Below, piece by piece: positions 33,134-42,984 of a stretch of DNA of 64,000 nucleotides (its first letter is position 1; each line of letters begins with the position of its first letter). The stretch is from Adenanthera pavonina (taxonomy: Eukaryota; Streptophyta; Magnoliopsida; Fabales; Fabaceae). The notes beneath the pieces are model-generated. The model saw nothing but the letters and a program-made list of their open reading frames with translations. It was not told the origin of the DNA and searched no databases. The stretch is from NCBI GenBank assembly GCA_026686845.1, contig JAIVEN010000028.1:6711001-6775000 (forward strand), given 5' to 3'. The position numbers were made by a program, and so were the translations under genes.

Positions 33134-35305
33134 ATGGCAAGAGTTAAAATTCCTGGAACAGGAAAAGCTGTGGCTCGTCCGAAAAGGAATGTTAAATCTC
33201 AATATGCTACCAAAGAAGGAGAAAAGTCAAAGAGAAAAGCCGAACCCAGTAAAGCTACTCCCTCTAAACGCCAGAAATCATCATCCAAAGCAGAATCCCA
33301 GAAATCTGGCCCCTCCTCTTCAAAAAGTGCAGAACCGTCTGTTCCTGCTGCTGCCTCTTCTGCCTCTTCCAATACTGAATCTGGAGAGTTTGAATTGACC
33401 ACACTACCACTATGGAGCACTCCTGAGATTCAAGAAGAGTACACTACCAAGTTTTCCAACAAAAAGGTAATCAAGCCTCATTGTGTGAATGTGGAACAAT
33501 TTCTGATTTCCAACAATTTTGATGCTGCTATATGGTTGTTAAGATATAAAAATTTGTTGGAAATTGCTGAAAAATATGATGATGAGGTAGTAAAGACTTG
33601 GTATGCGTCTCTTAAGTATAACAGCAAGAAGATGAAATGGGAGGTCACTTTGAGATCAAGGACCATTTGGCTTGCTGATGAAACATTCAATGAGGTGTTG
33701 GAAATCCCAGGACAAGATGGACTAAAAGTTGACATAACAGCCTCTGGGTATATGGATGAGGCAAGCACAGCAGATGAAGAAGGTGGATCTTTTCTGTACT
33801 ACAAGGAGAGCACCATTTTGGACACCTTATTCAGGAGAAGGGAAAACAGGCCAACTATAAATCTATTGAAGCCCACAGACCTAAGTGTACAAGTCAGAAT
33901 CCTGCACTATATAGTGTCCAGGATCATATTCAACAAGGGTGGCAGCTTCAACTTGATAACAAGGGCAGAGGCTCATGTGATGACTGCTATCATTCGTGGG
34001 AAGCTGATTAACATGGGTCATATCATCCTCCAGAGAATGATAAAAGCAAGGGATCAGAGGAAGGATTCCACACTCCCCTATGCTGCAATTATTTCAAGAA
34101 TCCTGCAGCATGCTAGAATTCAACACATTGAAAAGGGGAAAGGGAAACTCACTGAGGCATTCAAAGAAGAGGAACTGCAAAGGATGGGTATTGAACGAGA
34201 TGAAGGCAGATGGGTTGGAAAGGGAGCAGGGAAATCTGAAGATCTGTTCTTTGCTGCTGATGACTCCCTCCAACAAGAAGGCACCTCTGAGGCCCCTAGC
34301 AAATCTGTACCTCAGCCTTCTCAACCAATCCCATCTTCCTCCAGGCCTACTCACCCTCCTGCCACTTCCTCCTCACGGGCCAAGCCAACAAAGGTCACTG
34401 AGTTGTTTGACAGTCTGTCAACACTCATTCTCAGCATAAGAGATGAGCAAAATGCCAAATTTGCTCATCTACAAGATCAGATCCATCAGTTGGCTGTGAA
34501 TATGAAGGTGGTGGCTGATGCATATGAAGAGATAAGAAATGCAATTCCTACCACTTCAGCTCCACCTCAGCCTGGTGTCCCTGAGCCTACTTTGTCTCCA
34601 TCCCCTGTGCCTCCAAGTCCCTTTGAGATTGCCTCCTCTGACCATGATTCTGATATAGATGGTGCTGGTGCTATGAGAACACCAAGTCCTGGTCCACCCT
34701 TGGACTATGGATTAGAAGGAGAAGGTCTTCAAGAATCAAGCCCTCTTGAGCCAATGCAAGAAGATGCTCCGGATTCAATTCTGTCCATTCAAGAATCAGA
34801 GCAAGTTGAAAGACTGGTTGCAGCCATTTCAATCTCTTCTGTGCCAGAAGGAGCAAGCAATGAGGAAAAGAGCATTGTACCAGTTGTTGATTATCTTGCC
34901 ATTGCTCACAATGCTCTGCTGCTAGCTCAAAGGAGAAGGCTGGAAGAAATGTTTCCCCCTGCTGAACCAGCCCCTCAGTCTATTGCTGCTTATGGGCTTT
35001 CAGAGCAACAGAGAGCTCAACTGGCTCTTTCTAGGCAGGAAATGCAAGTACTGCTTGAGGTCTCTGATGATGATGAAGAGCCTGCTGAGCCCCCTGCTCC
35101 AGTTCAGCCAGAGATTCCTTTTGCTCCTGTTCCCCTTCGTGCTGTTCCTATCACTCAGATACCTCCTCCAATGGACTTTGTTGGGCTTCCTGATGATGCC
35201 AAAAAGGGGGAGAAAATAAAGCAAACTGGGACTAAGCAAGCTGGAAAATCTGCTGAGCCATCTGGAAAAGGAAAGACTTACAGCAAGAAGCCAAAGAAGA
35301 AGTGA
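33134..35305 (+). CDS. Sirevirus ORF3 protein, so-called env-like position, function unknown
   Basis: 723 residues starting MARVKIPGTGKAV. Basic amino end with nuclear-localisation-like clusters (KRNVK, KSKRKAEP, SKRQKSSS). A folded region at about residues 95-300 includes VVKTWYASLKYNSKKMKWEV and FNEVLEIPGQ, resembling the putative plant transposon protein domain found in retroelement ORFs. Then come Pro/Ser-rich and acidic stretches, a possible coiled coil near 430-470, and a lysine-rich end (KKPKKK). I see no signal peptide, no transmembrane segment and no furin-like site, so envelope function is not supported by the sequence. Sense orientation between pol and the 3' LTR, as in SIRE1. No stops. 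Confidence 0.88.
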   Translation: MARVKIPGTGKAVARPKRNVKSQYATKEGEKSKRKAEPSKATPSKRQKSSSKAESQKSGPSSSKSAEPSVPAAASSASSNTESGEFELTTLPLWSTPEIQEEYTTKFSNKKVIKPHCVNVEQFLISNNFDAAIWLLRYKNLLEIAEKYDDEVVKTWYASLKYNSKKMKWEVTLRSRTIWLADETFNEVLEIPGQDGLKVDITASGYMDEASTADEEGGSFLYYKESTILDTLFRRRENRPTINLLKPTDLSVQVRILHYIVSRIIFNKGGSFNLITRAEAHVMTAIIRGKLINMGHIILQRMIKARDQRKDSTLPYAAIISRILQHARIQHIEKGKGKLTEAFKEEELQRMGIERDEGRWVGKGAGKSEDLFFAADDSLQQEGTSEAPSKSVPQPSQPIPSSSRPTHPPATSSSRAKPTKVTELFDSLSTLILSIRDEQNAKFAHLQDQIHQLAVNMKVVADAYEEIRNAIPTTSAPPQPGVPEPTLSPSPVPPSPFEIASSDHDSDIDGAGAMRTPSPGPPLDYGLEGEGLQESSPLEPMQEDAPDSILSIQESEQVERLVAAISISSVPEGASNEEKSIVPVVDYLAIAHNALLLAQRRRLEEMFPPAEPAPQSIAAYGLSEQQRAQLALSRQEMQVLLEVSDDDEEPAEPPAPVQPEIPFAPVPLRAVPITQIPPPMDFVGLPDDAKKGEKIKQTGTKQAGKSAEPSGKGKTYSKKPKKK

Positions 35306-35509
35306 TATCTTAGATCTTAGGCTGATTCTTCTTGTTGTATCTTGTTTTATTTGGTTGTTTTGTATTTGGTTGTTTGTTTTTAAGAACTACTCTTTAATTG
35401 GATTATGTATTACAACTGTTTGGTGATATAAAGTATGTTCTTGGTTGCAATGTTTTGGGCTTTGAATCTCTTCACTAAATCTGTTGTTTTGATATCTTAT
35501 GCATATGTT

Positions 35510-35519
35510 GAGGGGGAGC
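35510..35519 (+). other. Second polypurine-like motif
   Basis: GAGGGGGAGC, about 70 bp before the LTR-adjacent polypurine tract. Multiple polypurine-like motifs upstream of the 3' LTR are a reported Sirevirus trait. Confidence 0.6.
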
Positions 35520-35573
35520 TTATGAAAGCAAACCCAAGTACTAATCCAGTTTGTGAGTTGTTTTGTCATCATC

Positions 35574-35587
35574 AAAAAGGGGGAGAA
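35574..35587 (+). other. Polypurine tract (plus-strand primer)
   Basis: AAAAAGGGGGAGAA abuts the TG of the 3' LTR. Confidence 0.92.
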
Positions 35588-37448
35588 TGTTGAAGCAAGA
35601 GTTTTGATGATTTTAAACCAACATTCAAGAGCTTGGATTGAAGATATCAAAGGAGAACAAAGCTGTTCCAAGTGAAGTTTTTCTGAGTATTTGCTGTTAG
35701 ATCTCTTGTAGGATCTTTAGTTTTTGTTATGATTGGGTAAAAGGTTTTGATTTGAAGAAAAGATGTTTTCAAACCTTGATTATATGTTAAATCTTTAAAT
35801 ATTTGAAAAACACCCACAAACAGACGAAGGTTAAAAGTTTAAACTAAACTGTCAAGTTGGAAATTCGAACTTTACCTTTGAAAATTCGAATTTTGAGCTA
35901 AAACTGATTAAGTCTGAAGAAATGGCTCTCTGTCAGACGAATTTTGAGTTTTCAAAATTCGAATTTTCATCTAGTCTGAAAGAAGCCTTTCTGGTAAAAG
36001 ACGAACTTCATAGTTTCAAAATTCGAATTTCAAGTAAAATGAAATTTGTGAAAACCAAAGAAATTCGTCTGAGACCATGATAAAATGCATCTGAAATCAA
36101 AATGAAAATGAGTTTGACAAATGCTCTCTGACAGACGAATTTTGAGCTTCCAACATTCGAATTTTCATACAAGTCTGAAAGAAGCTTTTTCCAACAGACG
36201 AACTTTAAGTCTTCAAAATTCGAATTTCAGACAAAACAAAACTTGAGAAAATAGAAGAAATTCGTCTGAAAATGTGTTAAAGTTCATCTGAGATCAAGAA
36301 TGATTTATGTCTCAAAACTGCTCTCTGACAGACGAACTTTGAACATTGAAATTCGAATTTCAGAAGCTAAGTTCTTGAGTCTGTTTAAGTGAAACATAGA
36401 CATACGAATAACAAGAATTTGCAACATTCGAATGATGAAATAAGTCTGGAAAGAGTCTCTCTGACAGACGAATTTCACACCTTTAAAATTCGAATTTCGA
36501 AGAAAGTAAACTACTATGTCTCTTTTAACGTTCAGTGAACAGACGAATTTTGGGATACCAAAATTCGAATTTCGAAGACACTGTAGCAAATTGAAAACAC
36601 TGTTCACACTTAACTGAAAAACTTTCTTCTTGAAAATTCGTATGTCACATTGTGAAAATGTTTTATAAGTTTCAAAATTCGAATTTCACTTCATGAACAG
36701 ACGAACTTCGTGTTGTAACGTTGAAAGCTTTAACCTTCGGTTCCTTCGAAATTCGTCTGTTGACCAACCAAAATTCGAATTTCAGTATGTCAGAAACATT
36801 AAATGCGGTTGGTAAACGGATAGTTTTTCAGAGTAACCGTTGGATAACTTCCCCAACGGATAGATTTAGTCTCTAACGGATATTTGGGACCTAAATCTAT
36901 AAATACAACATCATTTGAAGTTGTGGGTAATGAATCAAACTTGTATATACTGAATTTCTGCAAAATCTTCTTCTCAAAAGCTTTTACCCTCTCAACTTCT
37001 ATACATACTCTTAAACTTTCATATCTACTCTTTTAAAGAGAGTCATTTCATTGTAATCAATCTACTCTTCATCTGGAAGATAGATTTACTTGTGAGGGAT
37101 ATTCACAAGGGGATTGGGAAGCACACAGTGTAAGTGCTTGGAGAGTTTGAGAGAGCTCAGAAACAGAGCAAACTCGTGTACTGTGGCCTTTGCAAGAAGC
37201 CCATTGAAATTCTTGCTGTATAGTGGATAAATCCCAAGAGGTGTCTTGGGGACTGGATGTAGGTCAAGTGGAAGGACCGAACCAGGATAAATTACTGAGT
37301 CTTCTTCTCCCTATCTTTACTTTTCAGCTTGCTCTGTTTTACGCATTGTTTTCATTATACTGTGATATCTTCACTTACTTCACTTTGTGCAGAAAAATTT
37401 CAATCTTCCCAATTCACCCCCCCTCTTGGGAAGTCAGCCTTGCTAACA
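35588..37448 (+). repeat. 3' LTR
   Basis: 1,861 bp, the same length as the 5' LTR and differing at five positions that I could find. Followed directly by AGTCT. Confidence 0.97.
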
Positions 37449-37453
37449 AGTCT
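37449..37453. repeat. AGTCT target-site duplication, right of Copia element
   Basis: Matches 25,274-25,278. Confidence 0.95.
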
Positions 37454-37571
37454 GAGCCTACCCGCAAACGAGGAGCGAGGAAAAGTTAATCAACAGTAGA
37501 GGAAAAGTGAAACAAGGGGCAAAAGGAAAAAATATTATTCTATACCCTATATTTTGGACCAAAAATTTATT

Positions 37572-37605
37572 ATACAATGTGTCTTATAATATGGACCGGA
37601 GGGAG
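37572..37605 (-). repeat. MLE right terminal inverted repeat
   Basis: Ends GACCGGAGGGAG, followed by TA (37,606-37,607). The ~118 bp between the Copia element and this repeat (37,454-37,571) is MLE tail DNA without a gene. Confidence 0.9.
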
Positions 37606-37607
37606 TA

Positions 37608-37891
37608 TCTCTCAAACGCTTGGTGTAATTAGAAACATGGACATAAAGCTTGATAACATGTCCACTTAAATTGCTGCATGATATTCCGCTCCATTGACAG
37701 CAGTCAACTTCACTTTTCCACATGGACAGAATTCCCCACTCATCAATGAAACCATCTTTTAACCTTAGAAGAGCTTGCTTGTCTATCTCCATGCAGCTCT
37801 CCATGTTGGAATAGCCTGCACATAAACAGACGTATAAAACCCTAACCAGCCAAAAGAGACTGAATTTAGGGCTAAACATGATGATCGACAT
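37608..37891 (-). pseudogene. RLP-A pseudogene, 5' portion (signal peptide and LRR N-terminal cap)
   Basis: Starts MSIIMFSPKF at 37,891 (an upstream in-frame ATG at 37,969 overlaps the TATA box). It encodes a hydrophobic signal peptide (SLFWLVRVLYVCLCAGYSN), then the LRR N-terminal cap: CMEIDKQALLRLKDGF, a WKSEVDCCQWSGISC-type motif with paired Cys, and GHVIKLYV. The reading frame reaches RLRD and is cut by the MLE. It is 3' truncated only by the insertion; the rest is at 17,630-20,168. The frame is clean up to the breakpoint. Confidence 0.93.
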
Positions 37892-37965
37892 GCTTGGGAT
37901 TCTTTTGGGCAATAAACTTGAGGAATAGGTAGGGTACGGTGTGAAGTAAAGTGAATCTTTGAGGC

Positions 37966-37977
37966 CCATTTATAGAC
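37966..37977 (-). promoter_or_regulatory. RLP-A TATA box
   Basis: On the minus strand, TGTCTATAAATGGG. The same box is found at the same distance before RLP-C (about 46,033) and RLP-D (about 55,091). Confidence 0.7.
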
Positions 37978-38117
37978 ACGTAATTTCCAATTTTTCCAAC
38001 CACTTATCTACCTTTTCTAATGTAGATAAGCTTTTCTCCTATGAATTCTAAAACACTGTTGATTGTCATCATTGAGATGAATATAAGTAAAATTACTGTA
38101 TCATTTTTAACTTGAGA

Positions 38118-38240
38118 AAAGATTTATCTGTCTCTATACAACTCTTCATGTTGGAATATTCTGCTCATAAAAAGAAACATGCATAATACTCCAACCATCC
38201 AAAAGGCTCTGAACTTAGGGCTAAGCATGATTATCAACAT
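38118..38240 (-). pseudogene. RLP 5' relic (signal peptide region only)
   Basis: Minus-strand ATG at 38,240 starts MLIIMLSPKFRAFWMVGVLC, clearly homologous to the RLP signal peptides nearby. A frame change then gives a EYSNMKSCIETDK match to the LRR cap start, after which homology ends at about 38,118. A CATAAATGG box lies upstream, near 38,303-38,311. It is a remnant of a further RLP copy, about 350 bp upstream of RLP-A. Confidence 0.8.
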
Positions 38241-38311
38241 GCTTGTGATTCTTTCGATCAGTAAGAATAGGTTAGACGTCCTGTGGAGTAAATCCTTCGG
38301 CCATTTATGAA

Positions 38312-40132
38312 CAAGTACTGTTATTTAATTACAAAGTTTTTCAAATAATTTTATTCTTTGGACTGTCAATTGGCCTCATTGTGATAAATTTTTGTAATAA
38401 CGTAATTACCTACATCACATGTCTTCTGTATAGAGTTTAGAGTCAAAGAAAATTAATTAAACGACAGTCACCTCCATTTTAGTTTCCGTACATAATTAAA
38501 TTAATTTCTCATTCGTTTCTCATTCGCTATGTTAATTTTCTATTTATACACCCTTACGTATCTGAAGAGTGCAAATTTTAAATTTAAAATAAAAGCAACT
38601 CATTTGAAATAATGTGCGTTGGGGAACGTCATAAAGGGTAGCTAGAAAATAGGAGGTGCCGTAAGTGTTTCTTGTGGCTTGGACTATTGTGATTTCTAAC
38701 AACGTAAGTGAGTCCAGGCCACGCAAGTAACTTGAAGCCAACGCAAGAATGGGGCAGAATACGAATAATGGTCAAAATTATAAATTTTTTTAAATCAATT
38801 ATTATTATTATTATTAGGAAAAATTACAATCGAGGATTATGACTTGAAATCATTTACTCCTTCCATTTTTTTTAGTTTTAGTTTTTTTTTAAAAATATTT
38901 ATCATTTTAGAATTTCAATGAAACATTAATTTTTTTAATTTATTAATAAAAATAATGGTAAATGGTGACTATTTAATTTAATTGCGCTTAATCAAGCTCG
39001 ATTTTCCTTGATTTGAGTATCTAATTTTCATTTTGACTTAAATATACATATTTATCAAAGAAAATTAGATTTTGCTACAGTATGCACTATTTAAATTAAT
39101 TGCGCTTAATCAGTGTATATAACTTTATTCTTGATATTTTAAAACTGATGGAATATTTAAGAGCTTTTATATGTTGGAAATTTTATCCATGCTGTGTGAG
39201 AAGATTCATCTCCTGTTTTCTTTTTCAATAGTTGAATATATATCTACACACACACACACACATATTTTGGCTTGCATATATTACCTTCATAGCATCTTTA
39301 GCTTGAAAAACACAAATTGTTAACATCAATCTCTACTCATGTAAGAGAGACCCGGTCAAAGTACAAAAGTTGCTTCCTATGCAATAACTTCATCCTATGA
39401 CTTAAACCAAATATAAAATATAGAGTATGTCACACGGAGTTACTTATTATTTTATTTGAAATTGTAAATATTTATTATTTTCAAAATAAATATTAATTTC
39501 TCTTGAATTTGATTAATATTACAAATTTTTTATTTTCCAAAATTTACACAAATTTTTATAAAATAATGATTAAATTACACTAAATCCCTTAAATTTTGTT
39601 AAAAGTATATAAACCTTTCTTTATTTTTCAAATGTATACAAACTTCCTCTGTAAAAAAATATAAGGAAGGTTTGTGTAAATTTTAAAAAGAAAATAAAAG
39701 AGGTCTACGGAATTTATTTTTTCTTTTTTGAAAAACGTTTTATGTAAGTTTTAAAATAATAAAATAACTAAGAAATCTTATATAATTTAACAAAAATTAA
39801 GGAACGTAGGTGTAATTTACCTTTTATAGGAAATGACAAAATGTATAAATAAATTTTAAAAATAAAAGAGTGGTTTATATAATTTCAGCAAACTCAAGAA
39901 ATGTCCATGTTAATTTATTGTAATATATATCACCTTCAAAAATTGAAAAAACATTTTGTTATTTAACCACCCTAATACACAAATGAGTGTTTTTTTTTAA
40001 TTTTTATTTTTGAACCTTAGCCTTAGGTAGACACGTTTTTTTTTTTTTGGGGTGAGAAGACCCATGAGTGTTTATAAATATATAAGGACATACTAGTTCG
40101 GCTTATGAAATTATACAAAGTAAAGACCTCCC
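38312..40132. other. Former RLP upstream region, no gene
   Basis: About 38,340-39,230 is related to 46,240-47,350 (upstream of RLP-C) and partly to 60,960-61,250. A possible 113-bp Stowaway-like relic lies at 38,857-38,969 (starts CTCCTTCCATTT). A CA microsatellite lies at 39,246-39,264. The remainder is AT-rich. No coding frame. Confidence 0.5.
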
Positions 40133-40931
40133 ATCTCAGAAAATTGCTGCCCAGTGTTCGGCCCAAGCCCATGCTGATCTCAGCACAACACTCAAGTTGG
40201 GCCTAGTGTTATGTTTTGGAAAAACCCAATTCACATCCCGAAATAACCATAGCTTTGACACAGGGCCTACTGGCCAGACTTGACTTCTTTTGTTCTAAAC
40301 AAGAATGATAATATGATTAGGAGCTCCAAAAAATCAACTATGATCAACGAAGGTCACTCTCATTTAAATAACTTTGTCAAATATATTTGAAAACTTTTCT
40401 TAATTTAATCCATTATTCTGAGTATTAATCCAAACTTCCCTCAAATCAAATAATCGTTTCCCTCATAGATGTCCATCCATTATATCACAGGACTAATTTC
40501 ATGAAGACCACATCATGTACATATTTGTTAAATATTCATTAAGAAATAATCTCCGTAAATCTTTGATAATCCAGTGTTACTGACATATATATATATATAT
40601 AATTATTATTAGCAAAACACGGTCGAAAGGGAACAAGGTAGTAAAGCTGATAACCTTTCACCAAGCATTCACCCTTTTGCTTTCTTACACCAAACAAAGG
40701 GGAAAAGAAAAAAATACAATACTAAAGAACATTATAAATGGCCATAGAAAGTACGAGAATAAACATATATATATATATATATATATAATGAAACAGCGAA
40801 AGGGTGTTTTCTTTAGTTTCATCAAATACTTCTCATGGCCCATGAGCAGATCTGGTCATGTTCTTTCACCATCTTCAATAGTCAAAAATCTCGCCAACAA
40901 GATGGGAATTTCTGCAACTTTCTCCAACCAT

Positions 40932-41238
40932 CTACATAATCAAGGAAAATCATCATGCATTCTTGAATTCCTAGTACAAAACATGCATTCTCATATCTAA
41001 TTCACATATATTACAGTAACATAACAAATTGACTAATTTATTACAATGTTATAGTGTTAAATTTACTATCTTTTGAGGATAGCAATAGTTGTATATATAT
41101 TCACTTGAGATTGAGAGAAACAAAGTTGAATTTAAAAAACAAAAACTTTAAACTCATATATAGTAACTGTATCTTAACTAGCAAATGAATTTTATTATAT
41201 AGATATCACAGTTATGATCAAAACGTTAATATAATTAC
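40932..41238 (-). other. Inferred 3'-UTR intron of RLP-B
   Basis: TAG stop (41,244-41,242), then CAG|GTAATT. The acceptor TTATGTAG|ATGGTTGG is 307 bp on. Equivalent to the introns after RLP-A and RLP-D. Confidence 0.55.
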
Positions 41239-41241
41239 CTG

Positions 41242-42499
41242 CTAGTTTTGAAACCTTCTGTTTATCTTTGCCCTGATTACTGCTACTTCAACATAAATCC
41301 AGTCATTCATGTTTCCAAAGGAGTGGAAAAAGGAATGTCTCCATGAACTTTTGAGAACTAAGGTTCCACAAACTGCCCAAAATCCAAAAATGAATCCAAA
41401 TGCCATGCTCACATAAAACCCAAAGCCTATGAATTTATCATTTCCATCTGCATCAATGTTGTGTGGATCTGGATCGGGACCTGAAATTCCATCTCTTAGA
41501 CATCCTTTAGTCAGGGGTTGGCCATAAAGCCCATTGTTTCCTGTATAACTAGAAGGATCAAAGGTCTGAAGTTGGGTGGCAACTGGAATTTTTCCGGATA
41601 AGTTGTTGTAAGACAAGTTCAAGACGCTTAGAAAACTCAAAGCTGAGAAGCTCATTGGAATTTCACCAGAAAGTGAGTTGATTGACAAATCAAGTGATTC
41701 CAACCTTTCCATTTGACCCATGTTATTAGGAATGAATCCTATCAAATTATTTCTAGATAGGTTTAGGGAAGCCAATGCCATAAGTGTTGATATGCTACTT
41801 GGGATTTCTCCTGTTAAGTGATTGCAAGAGAGATCAATGGCTATCATCAATCCAAGATTTTTAACATGCTCAAAATATTGTCCTTTCCATACCAGCAATG
41901 CGTTGTCCATGAAGGATGCTTCTATATCTGTTAAACTATAAGTGCCAAAAAAATAGTAGGACATTGCTTGCCTCATTGAGGTTACGTTTGACAAAGCACT
42001 CAATTTATTGAAGCAATGAGGTATACTTCCTGTAATATTATTTCGTGAGAGATCTAAAATTTGAAGAAGTGGCAAATAACATAAAGTTTTAGGAATGCTT
42101 CCTTGAAACTTATTTGATTGCAAACGTAAACCAATCAACTTGGGCAAGTAATGCCCTATCCATGATGGCGATTTTCCATTCAAATTATTTTGTCAAAATC
42201 GATTAACTGCAAGTAGGGAGAATTCATCAAAGATGGCATTTTGCCAGAGAGGCTATTATTGTTGAAATGGATACTTTGAAGATTTTTCAAAGTATTTATT
42301 GAATCCGAAATTGTCCCTGAGAAATTATTATTTGCCAATCTTAGAACTCTCAAGAAAGGAAGCTGCCTTCAACAATCAGGAAGTGTTCCTGATAATGGTC
42401 CGTCAAATTATTGTAGGAGAAAAATAAGTACTCCAATGATAGATAAGGCAAGTGCCAAAATGACTGTGGGATTGTCCCATGAAGACTAGTATTCGTAAG
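41242..42499 (-). pseudogene. RLP-B, 5'-truncated RLP pseudogene
   Basis: The open part (42,183-41,242, 313 residues) begins MNGKSPSWIGHYLPKLIGLR. It covers the last LRRs, the variable island (MDNALLVWKGQYFEHVKNL), the final LRRs, the acidic juxtamembrane stretch, a transmembrane helix (FYVSMAFGFIFGFWAVCG) and a short basic tail ending RRFQN. Upstream, 42,184-42,499 still encodes LRR pieces in other frames, then stops abruptly at the duplication junction. The stretch corresponding to 44,590-45,074 of RLP-C is missing. Any product would lack a signal peptide and most LRRs. It is transcribed, if at all, from no recognisable promoter. Confidence 0.9.
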
Positions 42500-42951
42500 A
42501 TCTCAGAAAATTGCCGCCCAGTGTTCGGCCCAAGCCCATGCTGATCTCAGCACAACACTCAAGTTGGGCCTAGACTTATGTTTTGGAAAAACCCAATTCA
42601 CATCCCGAAATAACCATAGCCATTTGACACAGGGCCTACCGGTCAGACTTGACTTCTTTTGTTTTCAACAAGAATGATAATATGATTAGGAGCTCCAAAA
42701 AAGCAACTATGATCAAAGAAGGTCACTCTCATTTAAATAACTTTGTCAAATATATTTGAAAATGTTTCTTAATTCAATCCATTATTCTGAGTATTAATCC
42801 AAACTTCCCTCAAATCAAATAATCGTTTCCCTTATAGATGTCCATCCATTATAGCACAGGACTAATTTCATGAAGACCGCATCATGTACATATTTGTTAA
42901 ATATTCATTAAGAAATAACCTCCGTAAATCTTTGATAATCCAGTGTTACTG

Positions 42952-42984
<33 letters not shown>

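Larger units (their letters stand above)
25279..37448 (+). mobile_element. Full-length Sirevirus-type (SIRE/Maximus) Copia LTR retrotransposon
   Basis: 12,170 bp with 1,861-bp LTRs (TG...CA ends), a 5-bp target duplication, an iMet-tRNA primer site, gag, pol in Copia order (protease, integrase, RT, RNase H), a third long ORF after pol, and doubled AGGGGGAG polypurine motifs. The extra ORF, the long LTRs and the two-knuckle gag are features of the Sirevirus lineage. I see no internal stop in any of the three frames, so the copy may still be competent; gag and pol lie in different frames. It is nested in the MLE, which is nested in RLP-A, so it is the youngest of the three events. Confidence 0.96.
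20169..37605 (+). mobile_element. Large mariner-like element (MLE) carrying passengers; split by a Copia insertion
   Basis: Bounded by inverted repeats that start CTCCCTCCGG at both ends, match over roughly 30 of the first 34 bases, and are flanked by TA duplications, as in plant Tc1/mariner elements. Removing the nested Copia element and one AGTCT leaves about 5.26 kb, large for a plant MLE. In order: N-terminal transposase exon (20,676), long intron with tandem repeats, catalytic transposase (to 23,666), a PIF-like gene fragment (23,867-24,330), an antisense acidic reading frame (25,096-24,551), the Copia element, and a 150-bp tail with the right end. The transposase is broken, so this copy is probably not autonomous. 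The host site is an LRR-coding exon of RLP-A. Confidence 0.9.
40133..42499. repeat. Tandem duplication unit 1 (contains RLP-B)
   Basis: Starts ATCTCAGAAAATTG and ends GTAAG just before an identical start at 42,500. It is the tandem copy of unit 2 (42,500-45,190). It has lost about 485 bp of LRR coding sequence. It keeps about 190 bp between two AT microsatellites (about 40,588-40,790) that unit 2 has lost. Confidence 0.88.
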
